Below are positions 1 to 8,512 of a stretch of 64,000 nt of DNA, piece by piece; the stretch's first letter is position 1; the number at the start of each line of letters is the position of its first letter. The notes beneath the pieces were generated by a model. That model was given only the letters and a program-made list of their open reading frames with translations, was not told the origin of the DNA and did no database searches. The stretch comes from Flavobacteriaceae bacterium (GTDB lineage Bacteria > Bacteroidota > Bacteroidia > Flavobacteriales > Flavobacteriaceae), in assembly GCA_014075215.1 (NCBI GenBank), contig CP046177.1, forward strand, positions 2,790,501 through 2,854,500. Direction: 5' to 3'. Position numbers and translations under genes: made by a program.

Positions 1-206
1 GTATCGCCGGACAATGTGAGATTGATAAAAACTTATCTAATCATATCGCTCGCCATTCATTTGAAAATATTGCAGGAGATGCGATACATCCATTAATGCT
101 CCAAAAACTCTATCGTCATAGTGATTTAAAAACGACCATCAATTACCAAGCAAACTTTATTCATAAAGAAGCAGATGATGCACTTGATACGGTGATAAAT
201 TTCTAG
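1..206 (+). CDS. Tyrosine recombinase, C-terminal end (cut by window edge)
   Basis: The reading frame from base 3 ends at the TAG at 204-206 and encodes the last 67 residues of a site-specific tyrosine recombinase. The catalytic segment HIARHSF (H-x-x-R box) is followed by RHSD and TTINYQ, where the Tyr is the expected nucleophile. This spacing is typical of Bacteroidota phage-type or transposon integrases. The rest lies upstream of the window, so whether the gene is intact cannot be judged. It sits about 600 bp before the aromatic catabolic operon, which may mean the operon borders an integrated element. Confidence 0.8.
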   Translation, partial: IAGQCEIDKNLSNHIARHSFENIAGDAIHPLMLQKLYRHSDLKTTINYQANFIHKEADDALDTVINF

Positions 207-363
207 GTTATTTCTGAAAACAAAGCCCATCCAATAAAGGCAGACATTATTTATTAGTAATTCAAAATATTATTTAATAATATTTTTGCTTTAGTAGTTT
301 TTCAACAACATGTCCTGGATTGGGTTTTCAAATTTTGTTTCTTTCAAGAAAAATTACGTCCTT

Positions 364-521
364 ATACCATTTATCACTTGAAATTACCGTAATAAAATGC
401 TCTTTTTTCCTTTTTTGTTCGCTATAAAAAGAAACCGTAACGAAGGCCTTTATTTTTCTAACTCCAATAAAGAAAAAAATCATCATTTTCTTTTGCAGTA
501 ATTTCAAATAATAACTGGTAT
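364..521. repeat. 158-bp palindromic MITE-like element, family 1, copy 1
   Basis: The element begins ATACCATTTATCACTTGAAA and ends with the near-complementary sequence TTTCAAATAATAACTGGTAT, so its ends form long imperfect inverted repeats. A second copy with the same order of blocks lies at 57355-57518. No open reading frame fits inside. It looks like a non-autonomous palindromic repeat. No target duplication was identified. Confidence 0.75.
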
Positions 522-574
522 TAGTTTCTCATAGCAATTAGTGAATCTTTTCAAATAGTCTTCTCTTTTTCACT

Positions 575-603
575 CACTTCATATATTTGAAGTGGTTTTT
601 TTA
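575..603 (+). terminator. Rho-independent terminator-like hairpin
   Basis: A perfect 7-bp stem, CACTTCA (575-581) with TGAAGTG (588-594), encloses a 6-nt loop and is followed by a run of eight T after one G. It would end + strand transcripts arriving from the recombinase side and so insulate the catabolic operon. Confidence 0.6.
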
Positions 604-675
604 GAATTTTAACTTCTTTTTAAACCATAAAACTTTCTAAAAGAATTTGTTAGCCTAATTTTCTCTAATTTTATC

Positions 676-713
676 ATACATTTTTGATTGGTTTTAAAAT
701 AATAAAAATGTAT
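676..713. promoter_or_regulatory. Inverted repeat upstream of the catabolic operon (candidate regulator site)
   Basis: ATACATTTTT at 676-685 is mirrored by AAAAATGTAT at 704-713 with an 18-nt spacer. It lies about 110-147 bp before the first catabolic gene, in a stretch without coding potential. The symmetry and position suit an activator or repressor site, but AT-rich DNA yields such repeats by chance. Confidence 0.25.
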
Positions 714-767
714 CAAAAAGATTATTAATTGTATGTATTGTCCAATAATTTTTAAGAATCTTAATTA

Positions 768-809
768 TATATTTGTATCTAAAATTAATTAGACAAATAG
801 AACATTTAT
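768..809 (+). promoter_or_regulatory. Promoter (-7 box) and shared 19-nt motif before the catabolic operon
   Basis: TATATTTG at 768-775 matches the Bacteroidota -7 consensus TAnnTTTG. No convincing -33 box is seen at the usual distance, which would fit an activator-dependent promoter. The 19-nt motif AGACAAATAGAACATTTAT at 791-809 recurs exactly ahead of the araC gene on the other strand (10304-10322), 13 and 11 nt from the respective start codons. It is therefore probably an operator or a functional mRNA leader element. Confidence 0.55.
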
Positions 810-822
810 TATACATATTAAG

Positions 823-2133
823 ATGAAATTATTAATTGTAGGAGCACATGCTGCGGACTTTGTTTGGAGAGCAGGTGGAACAATAGCTAAAGTAGTTGAA
901 CAAGGAGGAGAGGTATTAAATCTCTCACTATCATATGGGGAAAGAGGCGAATCCGGTGTCTTATGGAAAGAAAACCCAAATCAAACTGTTGAAGAGGTAA
1001 AAAAATTACGTCATAAAATGTCCTCTAAAGCATCAGAAATTTTAGGATGCGAATACAAATGTTTAGATTGGGGAGATTACCCTATGATAGTAAATGAAGA
1101 TCGAATAGATCAATTAGCAGAAATTATTCGAAATTTTGCGCCACAAGTAATTATTACGCATACTGAAAAAGACCCTTTTAATCCCGACCATCCTTTAACA
1201 TTCCGTACAGTACAACAAGCAAGGTTGTTATCTGCAGGAGCTGGAGTTGCTGCCGCTTTTAAGAGAATATATCCGCCAAGATGGTTTTCTTTTGAGCCAC
1301 ACCAACCGGAATTATCCGGTTTCGTTCCAGATACATATATTGATATTACAAGTGTTTTTGATAAAAAAATTGCTGCAATGCAATGTATGAAAGCACAAGG
1401 TTATCTTGTAAATTATTATACAGAATTAGGATCAAGAAGAGGCAATCATGCAAGAAGAATTTCAGGAAAACAAGACATAAAATATGCAGAATCCCATCAA
1501 GCCATGGTGCCAGTAGTAGGAGGATTAGATAAATTATCAAAATTTGGAACTGCTACTATACATGAAGCACTTGGGCGCATAGGTAACTTACCATATCAAA
1601 TTAAACCTTTACATAAAAAGCAACGTCTTTGTGGGTTAGCATATCCTGTTAAATTAAAACCTGGGAACAACGTACTTTTACATAGAGCTTATGCGTATGC
1701 AAAATCAGGAGATGTAATTATTGTTGACTGTCAAGGCGGATTTGAATATGGGTATTGGGGCGATTTATTGACCTCTGGAGCTATGCAACATGGTGTTAAA
1801 GGATTAGTAATAGACGGTTGTATTAGAGATGCAGATGAAATAGAAGAACTAGGTTTTCCAGTATTTTCACGTGGTTATTGTATAAAAGGAACAACTAAAG
1901 ACCCAGAAGGAACCTTAAATAAATCCATTACTATTGGGGATTGTGTTATTAATCCGGGAGATATCATCGTTGGTGATAGAGATGGAGTTGTTGTAGTTCC
2001 AAAAGACCGAATTGATGAAGCTATTGAAAAATCTGAAGCCAGAGAAGAAAAAGAAGCTAGTGTTAGAGCACAACTATTAGAAGGCAAAACATCTTTACAA
2101 ATTTATGAATGGGATAAAAAATTTGGATACTAA
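823..2133 (+). CDS. Fused 4-oxalomesaconate hydratase / CHA aldolase
   Basis: This 436-residue protein joins two enzymes that act consecutively at the end of the protocatechuate 4,5-cleavage pathway. Residues 1 to about 225 are a PIG-L/LmbE-type domain like GalB. They carry GAHAADFVWRAGG with the metal-binding His9 and Asp12, plus a later HTEKDPFNPDHP segment. GalB hydrates 4-oxalomesaconate to 4-carboxy-4-hydroxy-2-oxoadipate (CHA). Residues from about 230 to the end are an RraA-like aldolase of the LigK/GalC type, with the GDLLTSGAMQHG and DGCIRDADEI segments, which splits CHA into pyruvate and oxaloacetate. It is the first gene of the operon. In proteobacteria these are separate genes. Function follows from domains plus context; the fusion itself is directly visible in one uninterrupted frame. 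Confidence 0.88.
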   Translation: MKLLIVGAHAADFVWRAGGTIAKVVEQGGEVLNLSLSYGERGESGVLWKENPNQTVEEVKKLRHKMSSKASEILGCEYKCLDWGDYPMIVNEDRIDQLAEIIRNFAPQVIITHTEKDPFNPDHPLTFRTVQQARLLSAGAGVAAAFKRIYPPRWFSFEPHQPELSGFVPDTYIDITSVFDKKIAAMQCMKAQGYLVNYYTELGSRRGNHARRISGKQDIKYAESHQAMVPVVGGLDKLSKFGTATIHEALGRIGNLPYQIKPLHKKQRLCGLAYPVKLKPGNNVLLHRAYAYAKSGDVIIVDCQGGFEYGYWGDLLTSGAMQHGVKGLVIDGCIRDADEIEELGFPVFSRGYCIKGTTKDPEGTLNKSITIGDCVINPGDIIVGDRDGVVVVPKDRIDEAIEKSEAREEKEASVRAQLLEGKTSLQIYEWDKKFGY

Positions 2134-2148
2134 AAATAGAATTAGACC

Positions 2149-2559
2149 ATGACATTTGAAGAAAAGAAAGCATTAAGAGAAGCATTCAATGACATACCAG
2201 GCACCTATGTCTTAACACCAGAGCATTCTAAAAAAGGATACCATCTAAACATGTTTTGCATGTCTTTGAACAAACAAGAGAATAGAGCTGAATTTAGAGA
2301 AAATGAAGTTGAGTATTTAAAACAATTTCCAATGTCTGATGAACAAAAACAAGCAGTTTTAAATCGTGAGTGGCTGAAATTATTACAATTAGGAGGAAAC
2401 ATTTATTACACTTTTAAGATCGCAATTTTCGATAAAAGATCCATGCAATATGTAGGAGGTAAAATGTCTAATATAACAGAAGAAGAATTTAGAGATATGA
2501 TGCTAAGTGGCGGAAGATCAATAATAGGTAATAGGAGTAAAAAATCATTAAAAAAATAG
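2149..2559 (+). CDS. ligA: Protocatechuate 4,5-dioxygenase alpha subunit
   Basis: This 136-residue protein has the length and helical pattern of LigA, the small subunit that caps the active site of the LigB catalytic subunit. Recognisable segments include an early IPGTYVLTPEHSKKGYHLN and a late NIYYTFKIAIFDKRSMQYVGG with the LigA-domain LGGN just before it. It starts 15 bp after the fused hydratase-aldolase gene, and its stop lies one base before the ligB start, so the two subunits are probably translationally coupled. Identification rests on the LigA family pattern together with the adjacent LigB. Confidence 0.9.
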   Translation: MTFEEKKALREAFNDIPGTYVLTPEHSKKGYHLNMFCMSLNKQENRAEFRENEVEYLKQFPMSDEQKQAVLNREWLKLLQLGGNIYYTFKIAIFDKRSMQYVGGKMSNITEEEFRDMMLSGGRSIIGNRSKKSLKK

Positions 2560-2560
2560 T

Positions 2561-3415
2561 ATGGCAAAAATAGTTGGCGGAATAGGTTGTAGTCACGTGC
2601 CTCCGGTTGGAGCTGCTTCAGACAATGATAAAACGCAAGAGGGTTATTGGACACCGCTTTTTAATGCTTTGCCTCCTGCAAGAAAATGGCTAGCAGACTT
2701 AAAACCAGATGTTATTGTTTTGGTTTATAACGATCACGCTTCTGCTTTTTCTTTAGAGTTAATACCAACTTTTGCCATAGGCACTGCAGATGTATTTAAA
2801 CCTGCAGATGAAGGTTATGGGCCAAGAAAAGTTCCGGATGCAATTGGACATTCTGAATTAGCCTGGCATATTGCTGAATCTTGCATATTAGATGAATTTG
2901 ATTTAACTATTGCCAATAAAATGGATGTTGATCACGGATGCACAGTTCCTTTAACTGTTTTCTTTGGTAAAGTAGACAAATGGCCAGTTAAGGTAATTCC
3001 AATTTGTGTTAATGTAATTCAATTTCCCCCACCAACTGCAAATAGATGTTTTAATCTTGGCAAAGCAATTAAAAAAGCAGTAGAAGAATTTCCTGAAGAT
3101 TTAAATGTTGTTATTGCAGGAACAGGAGGAATGTCTCATCAGTTACAAGGAGAACGTGCAGGTGTTGTAAATACAGAATTTGACATAAACTACTTAAATA
3201 ATTTAGGTGGTGATAATGATTTGAATAGATATAAACCACATTTAGATTATATAAGAGAAGCAGGATCTGAAGGAATAGAATTAGTCATGTGGCAAATTAT
3301 GAGAGGTGCAATGGAAGACAAAGTAGTAGAAAAATTTAGAAAATATCATGTGGCAAGTAGTAATACTGCATTTGGTATTATTTGCTTCGAAAACGAAAAT
3401 CAAAATGAATCTTAA
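2561..3415 (+). CDS. ligB: Protocatechuate 4,5-dioxygenase beta (catalytic) subunit
   Basis: This 284-residue extradiol dioxygenase belongs to the LigB superfamily. It opens protocatechuate at the 4,5 bond to 4-carboxy-2-hydroxymuconate-6-semialdehyde, using non-haem Fe(II). His12 in GGIGCSHVPPVG and His59 in VLVYNDHASAF match the two iron-ligand histidines of the family; a C-terminal Glu (in the SEGIELVMWQ region) is the likely third ligand. The C-terminal half keeps IAGTGGMSHQLQGERAG. The gene follows ligA directly and overlaps pobA by 11 bp, so ring hydroxylation and cleavage are co-expressed. Confidence 0.93.
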   Translation: MAKIVGGIGCSHVPPVGAASDNDKTQEGYWTPLFNALPPARKWLADLKPDVIVLVYNDHASAFSLELIPTFAIGTADVFKPADEGYGPRKVPDAIGHSELAWHIAESCILDEFDLTIANKMDVDHGCTVPLTVFFGKVDKWPVKVIPICVNVIQFPPPTANRCFNLGKAIKKAVEEFPEDLNVVIAGTGGMSHQLQGERAGVVNTEFDINYLNNLGGDNDLNRYKPHLDYIREAGSEGIELVMWQIMRGAMEDKVVEKFRKYHVASSNTAFGIICFENENQNES

Positions 3416-4592
3416 AACACAAGTAGGTATAATAGGTGCTGGACCTGCTGGTTTAACATTGCAAAGATTGTTACATAATGCAGGAATAGAATCAATTATT
3501 TTAGAAAACAGAAATGAAGAATATTTGCGTAGAAGATTACGTGCCGGAGTAATGGAACAAGGCACAGTCGATACTTTTGTAAATGCTGGAGTTGGTGAAA
3601 AATTGCAAGCTAACAAAATGATTCATAATGGTATAGGCTTGCACTTTAATGGAGTCGCTCAAAGGTTAGATGTTAAAGGTTTAACTGGTGGAAAAGTTGT
3701 ATCAGTTTATGGTCAAAAAAATATAACCAATGATATGATTGACCGTGCAAATAAAGATGGTCTTCAAATAATTTGGGAAGCAAAAGGTCAAAGATTGGAA
3801 GGATTTGATGATGAAACAAAAGATACAATTATCCATTATTCATTACACGGAAAAATGTACACCTTACAATGTGATTACATAATTGGTTGCGATGGATTTC
3901 ATGGTATTTCGAGACCTTCACTTCCAATAACTGAAAAAAATATTTTCACTTATGAATTTCCATATTCTTGGTATGGTGTTTTAGCTGAAGCAAAACCAAT
4001 TTCTCATGAAGTAATATATGCACATCATCCTGATGGATTTGCTTTGCAAAGTATGCGCGGATCTGAATTGTCAAGATTATATATTCAATGTCCGAATGGA
4101 ACTGACCCTGATACTTATGAAGAAGAATGGGTTTGGGACGAATTAGACAAAAGGTTAGGAGTAAAACTTAACAGAGGAAATATAATAAACAGTGGAGTAG
4201 CTCCAATGCGATCATTTGTTTGCGATAAAATGCAACACGGAAAATTATTTATTGCTGGCGATGCTGCACACATTGTTCCACCAACCGGAGCAAAAGGAAT
4301 GAACTTAGCTATTGCAGATATAAATGTATTATCAAAAGGATTAATAAATCATTACAACGAAAAAGATGACGATATTTTAAATAGATATACAGAAATTTGT
4401 TTGCGTCGTATTTGGAAAGTTGAACGCTTTTCTTGGTGGGTTACAACCACTTTTCATATCGATCCAAATCAAGATGAATTTAAAACTAAAATGCAAGAAG
4501 CCACTATTTCTTATCTCTTAGATTCTGAAGTAGGTGGACATTCTTTTGCAGAAAATTATGTAGGACTTCCTATTCTTTGGAATAAAAAATAA
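3405..4592 (+). CDS. pobA: 4-hydroxybenzoate 3-monooxygenase
   Basis: A flavoprotein hydroxylase of 395 residues that converts 4-hydroxybenzoate to protocatechuate with NAD(P)H and O2. It shows the FAD-binding GAGPAG near residue 10, the RRRLRAGVMEQGTVD segment typical of PobA, the GCDGFHG (DG) fingerprint and a C-terminal FAD motif GDAAHIVPPTGAKGMNLAI. The length equals that of characterised PobA proteins. The ATG at 3405 is chosen over an upstream in-frame ATG (3348) because it puts the Rossmann motif at the normal position and gives a short overlap with ligB. PobA supplies the substrate for LigAB. Confidence 0.94.
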   Translation: MNLKTQVGIIGAGPAGLTLQRLLHNAGIESIILENRNEEYLRRRLRAGVMEQGTVDTFVNAGVGEKLQANKMIHNGIGLHFNGVAQRLDVKGLTGGKVVSVYGQKNITNDMIDRANKDGLQIIWEAKGQRLEGFDDETKDTIIHYSLHGKMYTLQCDYIIGCDGFHGISRPSLPITEKNIFTYEFPYSWYGVLAEAKPISHEVIYAHHPDGFALQSMRGSELSRLYIQCPNGTDPDTYEEEWVWDELDKRLGVKLNRGNIINSGVAPMRSFVCDKMQHGKLFIAGDAAHIVPPTGAKGMNLAIADINVLSKGLINHYNEKDDDILNRYTEICLRRIWKVERFSWWVTTTFHIDPNQDEFKTKMQEATISYLLDSEVGGHSFAENYVGLPILWNKK

Positions 4593-4597
4593 AAAAA

Positions 4598-5542
4598 ATG
4601 AAAATTATTTTAGCAGGCTCAGGATCAATAGCCTTAAAACATATAAGTGCTATTCAAAATATTGAAGACGTAGAAATAACAACATTATTAGGAGCAGATG
4701 AAGAAGAATTAAAAGAAGTGTCTTCTAAATATAACATTCCAAACTGGTCTACCAATTTCGAAGAAACCATTGCTAATCCAAATGAAGCAGCCGTAATATT
4801 AGCAACGCCTACACCATTACATGCTAGCCAAGCAATCGCTTGTATGAAAGCTAGAAAGCACGTACTCATTGAAATACCAATGGCAGATAATCTCAATGAT
4901 TCAAGAGAAATAGTACGTACACAGAAAGAAACTGGTAAAGTTGCAATGGTAGCGCATACCAGACGCTTTAACCCACCACATCAATGGATACATGATAAAA
5001 TTAATAAAGGAGAGTTGCATCTTCATCATTTAGATGTACAGACATTTTTCCACAGAAGAGAAAATAAAAGTGCTTTAGGTAAATCAAGAAATTGGTCAGA
5101 CCATCTTTTATGGCATCATGCCTGCCACAGTGTAGATTTATTTAGATATCAAACAGGTGAACCAGAAGTAAAACGTTGGGCAATGGAAGGTCCTGTTAGC
5201 CCAATAATAAAGGTTCCGTTAGATATGAATATTGGAATGAAAAGTACTTCAGGCAAATTACTAACAGTTGCTTTATCATTTAATAATGAGGGTCCATTGG
5301 GTTCTTGGTTCAGGTACATCTGTGAAGAAGGTACTTTTAAAGTAAGGTATAATGATATGACAGACGGATGGGATAAGAAGGTAGATTATGATTGGAGCGG
5401 TATCTCAGACAGTGGTATTGAACTTCAGGATAGAGAATTTTTTGAAGCCATTAGAACGGGTGAAGAACCAAATGCAAGTGCTTCGCAATGTTATGATACT
5501 ATGGGAATTTTGCATAAACTTGAATATCTAGCAAAAAACTAA
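4598..5542 (+). CDS. ligC: 4-carboxy-2-hydroxymuconate-6-semialdehyde dehydrogenase
   Basis: This 314-residue Gfo/Idh/MocA-type NAD(P) oxidoreductase has the length of LigC. The dinucleotide-binding start is GSGSIALKHI, the EIPMADN segment resembles the family EKP motif, and the HHACHSVDLFRY helix carries the conserved catalytic-site histidines. LigC oxidises the cyclised ring-cleavage product to 2-pyrone-4,6-dicarboxylate. The gene lies 5 bp after pobA and before the tautomerase and lactonase genes, which supports LigC over the many sugar dehydrogenases of this fold. Confidence 0.9.
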   Translation: MKIILAGSGSIALKHISAIQNIEDVEITTLLGADEEELKEVSSKYNIPNWSTNFEETIANPNEAAVILATPTPLHASQAIACMKARKHVLIEIPMADNLNDSREIVRTQKETGKVAMVAHTRRFNPPHQWIHDKINKGELHLHHLDVQTFFHRRENKSALGKSRNWSDHLLWHHACHSVDLFRYQTGEPEVKRWAMEGPVSPIIKVPLDMNIGMKSTSGKLLTVALSFNNEGPLGSWFRYICEEGTFKVRYNDMTDGWDKKVDYDWSGISDSGIELQDREFFEAIRTGEEPNASASQCYDTMGILHKLEYLAKN

Positions 5543-5559
5543 AATAAAGCTTATTAAAA

Positions 5560-6675
5560 ATGAGTCAAACAGCTATTTCTTTCATGCAAATAAGAGCAGG
5601 AAGTTCCAAAGGAATATTCTTGAATTTTTCAGATTTACCAAAAGATATAGAATTAAGAAATAAAGTTATTTTGGCAATCATGGAAGGTGTTGGTAATGGA
5701 GACCTAAGGCAGATTGATGGCCTTGGAGGAGGCGATTCTTTAACAAGCAAAGTGGCCATTGTCGGACCGTCTAAAAAAGAAGGTGTCGTTCTAGAATACC
5801 TTTTTTTACAAGTGGTAATTGGAAAAGGAATTGTTATAGATGCTCAAAATTGCGGAAACATTCTTTCGGGAGTTCTCCCTTTTGCAATAGAAAAAGGAAT
5901 GGTTGAAACTACACAAATGGATACTACAGCCGTTATTCACATGTTAAATAGTGACTCTTTTTGTGAGGTGACAGTCTTTCCTCATTGGGAAATAACTTAT
6001 GAAGGTGATGCTAAAGTTGATGGTGTGCCGGGAACAGGATCTCCTATTTTTTGCAATTATTTAGATGTAGAAGGTGCCAGTACAGGAGATTTACTACCTA
6101 CAGGAAACCTAATTGACCTAATAGATGGAATTGAAGTTACCTGTATAGACAACGGAATGCCAGTGGTTAATATAAGAGCAACAGATGTAGGAATTACAGG
6201 CTACGAAACAAAAGACGAATTAAATGATAATATAAAATTAAAAGAGAAGTTAGAAAAAATTAGACTTCAGGCAGGTATAAAAATGAATTTAGGTGATGTT
6301 TTAAATAAGACCGTTCCAAAAATGACACTCATATCAAAAGCCAAAAACGGAGGGCTTATTAATACAAGAACCTTTATCCCACACGTATGCCATACGGCAA
6401 TAGGTGTATTGGGTGCAGTTTCTGTAGCAAGTGCTTGTATTCTTAAAGGCTCAGTAGCAGATAGAATTGCAAATATCGCAAAAGACATAAAAAAACAAAT
6501 GTCTGTAGAGCATCCTTCAGGTGAATTTACAGTAAAGTTTGAATTAGAACAGCAAGATAATGTGATAAAATTTAATAAATCAGGAGTGTTAAGAACAGCA
6601 CGTCCAATTAGTAAAGGAGTAGTTTATATTCCTGAATCTATCTGGAAAAATAAGAAAAAGAAAGATTTTCAATAA
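5560..6675 (+). CDS. galD: 4-oxalomesaconate tautomerase (PrpF family)
   Basis: This 371-residue PrpF/methylitaconate-isomerase family protein interconverts tautomers of 4-oxalomesaconate in gallate and protocatechuate degradation (GalD, also called LigU). Visible family features include the start FMQIRAGSSKGIFLN, the DGLGGGDSLTSKVAI loop, the DAQNCGNILSGVLPFAI segment with the conserved Cys, and PGTGSPIF. The C-terminal ASACILKG and VEHPSGEF blocks are also PrpF-like. The position between ligC and ligI makes the aromatic role more likely than the 2-methylcitrate pathway. Confidence 0.88.
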   Translation: MSQTAISFMQIRAGSSKGIFLNFSDLPKDIELRNKVILAIMEGVGNGDLRQIDGLGGGDSLTSKVAIVGPSKKEGVVLEYLFLQVVIGKGIVIDAQNCGNILSGVLPFAIEKGMVETTQMDTTAVIHMLNSDSFCEVTVFPHWEITYEGDAKVDGVPGTGSPIFCNYLDVEGASTGDLLPTGNLIDLIDGIEVTCIDNGMPVVNIRATDVGITGYETKDELNDNIKLKEKLEKIRLQAGIKMNLGDVLNKTVPKMTLISKAKNGGLINTRTFIPHVCHTAIGVLGAVSVASACILKGSVADRIANIAKDIKKQMSVEHPSGEFTVKFELEQQDNVIKFNKSGVLRTARPISKGVVYIPESIWKNKKKKDFQ

Positions 6676-6737
6676 TAATCTTGATGATTCAAAAAAATGA
6701 AATTTTTAATACATTAATTTTAGAAAAGTAAAAGAAA

Positions 6738-7610
6738 ATGAAAAAAACCTGTATGGCTCCCAATGCCAAACCAAAGAAACCAAATTATACATTACCTAAA
6801 AATGCTACAGATGCACATTGCCATGTATTTGGTCCACGAGATAAATTCCCATACCGTCCAGATGCTACCTATTGGCCTCCGGATAATGGAAAAAATGAAT
6901 TAAAAAAATTACATGACTTTTTAGGAATAGAACGTGCTGTTATAGTACAGGCTAGCTGTCATGACATAGATAACAGTGCTATGATTGATGCTATTGCATC
7001 CAGTAATGGTGCTTATAAAGGAGTTTGTATTGCTAATAAAAATTTTACAGACAAACAATTTGAAGAACTAAATAAAGGTGGAGTTCGCAGGGTTCGATTC
7101 AATTTTGTAAAACATTTAGGTGGTGCGCCAGATTTAGTGGGAATGAAAAATGTTTTAGAACGTGTAAAACAATACGGTTGGCATTTGGTAATTCATGTAA
7201 ATGCAGAAGATATTATTGAGTACGAAAGTTTTTTTAATCAATTTAAAGACTTGCAAATTATTGTAGATCATATGGGAAGAGTTCCTACAGGTGGAGGCAT
7301 AGAACAACCTGCATTTAAAGTGTTATTAGATTTTATGCAACGAGATAACTGGTGGGTAAAAGTAAGCGGTAGCGAACGTATTTCCAAAGCAGGACCTCCA
7401 TTTTATGATGCCATTCCGTATGCTCAAAAATTAATTCAAACAGCACCTGATAGAATTCTTTGGGGAACAGATTTTCCGCACCCAAATATCAAAGAACACA
7501 TGCCAAATGATGGGCATTTGGTTGATTTGGTAGCATTATTTACTTACGATAAAGATTTACAGAAAAAAATATTAGTTGATAATCCAGAACGCTTATATGG
7601 TTGGAGTTGA
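6738..7610 (+). CDS. ligI: 2-pyrone-4,6-dicarboxylate hydrolase
   Basis: A 290-residue amidohydrolase-superfamily TIM barrel that opens the PDC lactone to 4-oxalomesaconate. LigI features are ATDAHCHVFGPRDKFPY near residue 25, the QASCHDIDNSAMIDA segment, VDHMGRVP in the barrel, and WGTDFPHPN with the catalytic Asp. The length agrees with LigI from sphingomonads. A 62-bp AT-rich spacer separates it from galD, the largest gap inside the operon, so an internal promoter is possible, though no clear -7 box was found. Confidence 0.92.
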   Translation: MKKTCMAPNAKPKKPNYTLPKNATDAHCHVFGPRDKFPYRPDATYWPPDNGKNELKKLHDFLGIERAVIVQASCHDIDNSAMIDAIASSNGAYKGVCIANKNFTDKQFEELNKGGVRRVRFNFVKHLGGAPDLVGMKNVLERVKQYGWHLVIHVNAEDIIEYESFFNQFKDLQIIVDHMGRVPTGGGIEQPAFKVLLDFMQRDNWWVKVSGSERISKAGPPFYDAIPYAQKLIQTAPDRILWGTDFPHPNIKEHMPNDGHLVDLVALFTYDKDLQKKILVDNPERLYGWS

Positions 7611-7616
7611 TTTGGT

Positions 7617-8480
7617 ATGGGAAAATTTCAAAAATTTAATATAGGTTCCTTAGAGTGTATAGCCCTCTATGACAGTGAAATAGAATTACCTTTTCATAAG
7701 GTGTTCCCCACAGCAAAATCATCAATATTAAAAAAAGTAGCACCTACAATACAGATGGGCTTTAATTATCTTTTTATAAAATCTGATAAATACAATGTGC
7801 TTATTGATACAGGAAGAGGAAACGGTGAATTATTAAATAGCATAGAAGAAGCAGGTGTTTTTCTATCAAGTATAGATTATATTATTTTAACACATTGTGA
7901 TGCAGATCATGTAAGTGGTTTACAACAATATGCAATGGAAGATAGAAGGCTAAAGGCTTTTAGACAAACAAAAGTAATCATGCCAAAGCGCATGTGGAAT
8001 CTATGGACAAAAAGAGCCTCTAAACAGAAATTAATAAAAGAGTTTGAAAATACACCCTTTATTAAAAATTCATCAGAAGAAAAAAAAGAAGTTTCTATTG
8101 TAGCAAGAAAAAGATGGGCAAATGAGCATTTGCCAAACTTAAAAAATAAGATTTCATTAGAAGAGGAAGAAAAAACATTTTTAGGAATCTTTAAATTTAT
8201 ATATGCTCCTGGGCATCGGTCTGATCATTTTGCAATACTCATTGAATCTGAAGGAGAACATCTATTACATATAGCAGATGCTTTTAGACATTCTTCTCAA
8301 ATAACAGTTCCAAAATTGCATTCAATGTATGATTCATATCCTCAGACACTATACAAAACCATTCAGGAATTATACAATTTAGCAAAAACGAAAAAAGCAG
8401 TCATCTTTGGAACTCATTTTCCTTTTCCAGGTTTGTTTGAAATTAAAGAAAATGAAGTTTTATATAACAAGAATTTTTAG
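7617..8480 (+). CDS. Metallo-beta-lactamase-fold hydrolase, unknown substrate
   Basis: A 287-residue MBL-fold protein. The metal motif reads THCDADHVSG: the usual HxHxDH appears as HxDxDH, a variant known in some MBL subfamilies. Later ligand candidates are YAPGHRSDHF, the IADAFRH Asp and the GTHFPFPG His. It follows ligI by 6 bp and is therefore part of the catabolic operon. No step of the protocatechuate route needs it, so it could hydrolyse a lactone or ester formed before or beside the pathway. This is inference from position only. Confidence 0.75.
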   Translation: MGKFQKFNIGSLECIALYDSEIELPFHKVFPTAKSSILKKVAPTIQMGFNYLFIKSDKYNVLIDTGRGNGELLNSIEEAGVFLSSIDYIILTHCDADHVSGLQQYAMEDRRLKAFRQTKVIMPKRMWNLWTKRASKQKLIKEFENTPFIKNSSEEKKEVSIVARKRWANEHLPNLKNKISLEEEEKTFLGIFKFIYAPGHRSDHFAILIESEGEHLLHIADAFRHSSQITVPKLHSMYDSYPQTLYKTIQELYNLAKTKKAVIFGTHFPFPGLFEIKENEVLYNKNF

Positions 8481-8512
8481 TGTAGCTAATTACTAAGAAA
8501 GTTATAAAATAC

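Noticed and set aside
3348..3404. Upstream extension of pobA
   Set aside because: It lies inside ligB in another frame, and the ATG at 3405 places the FAD motif correctly.
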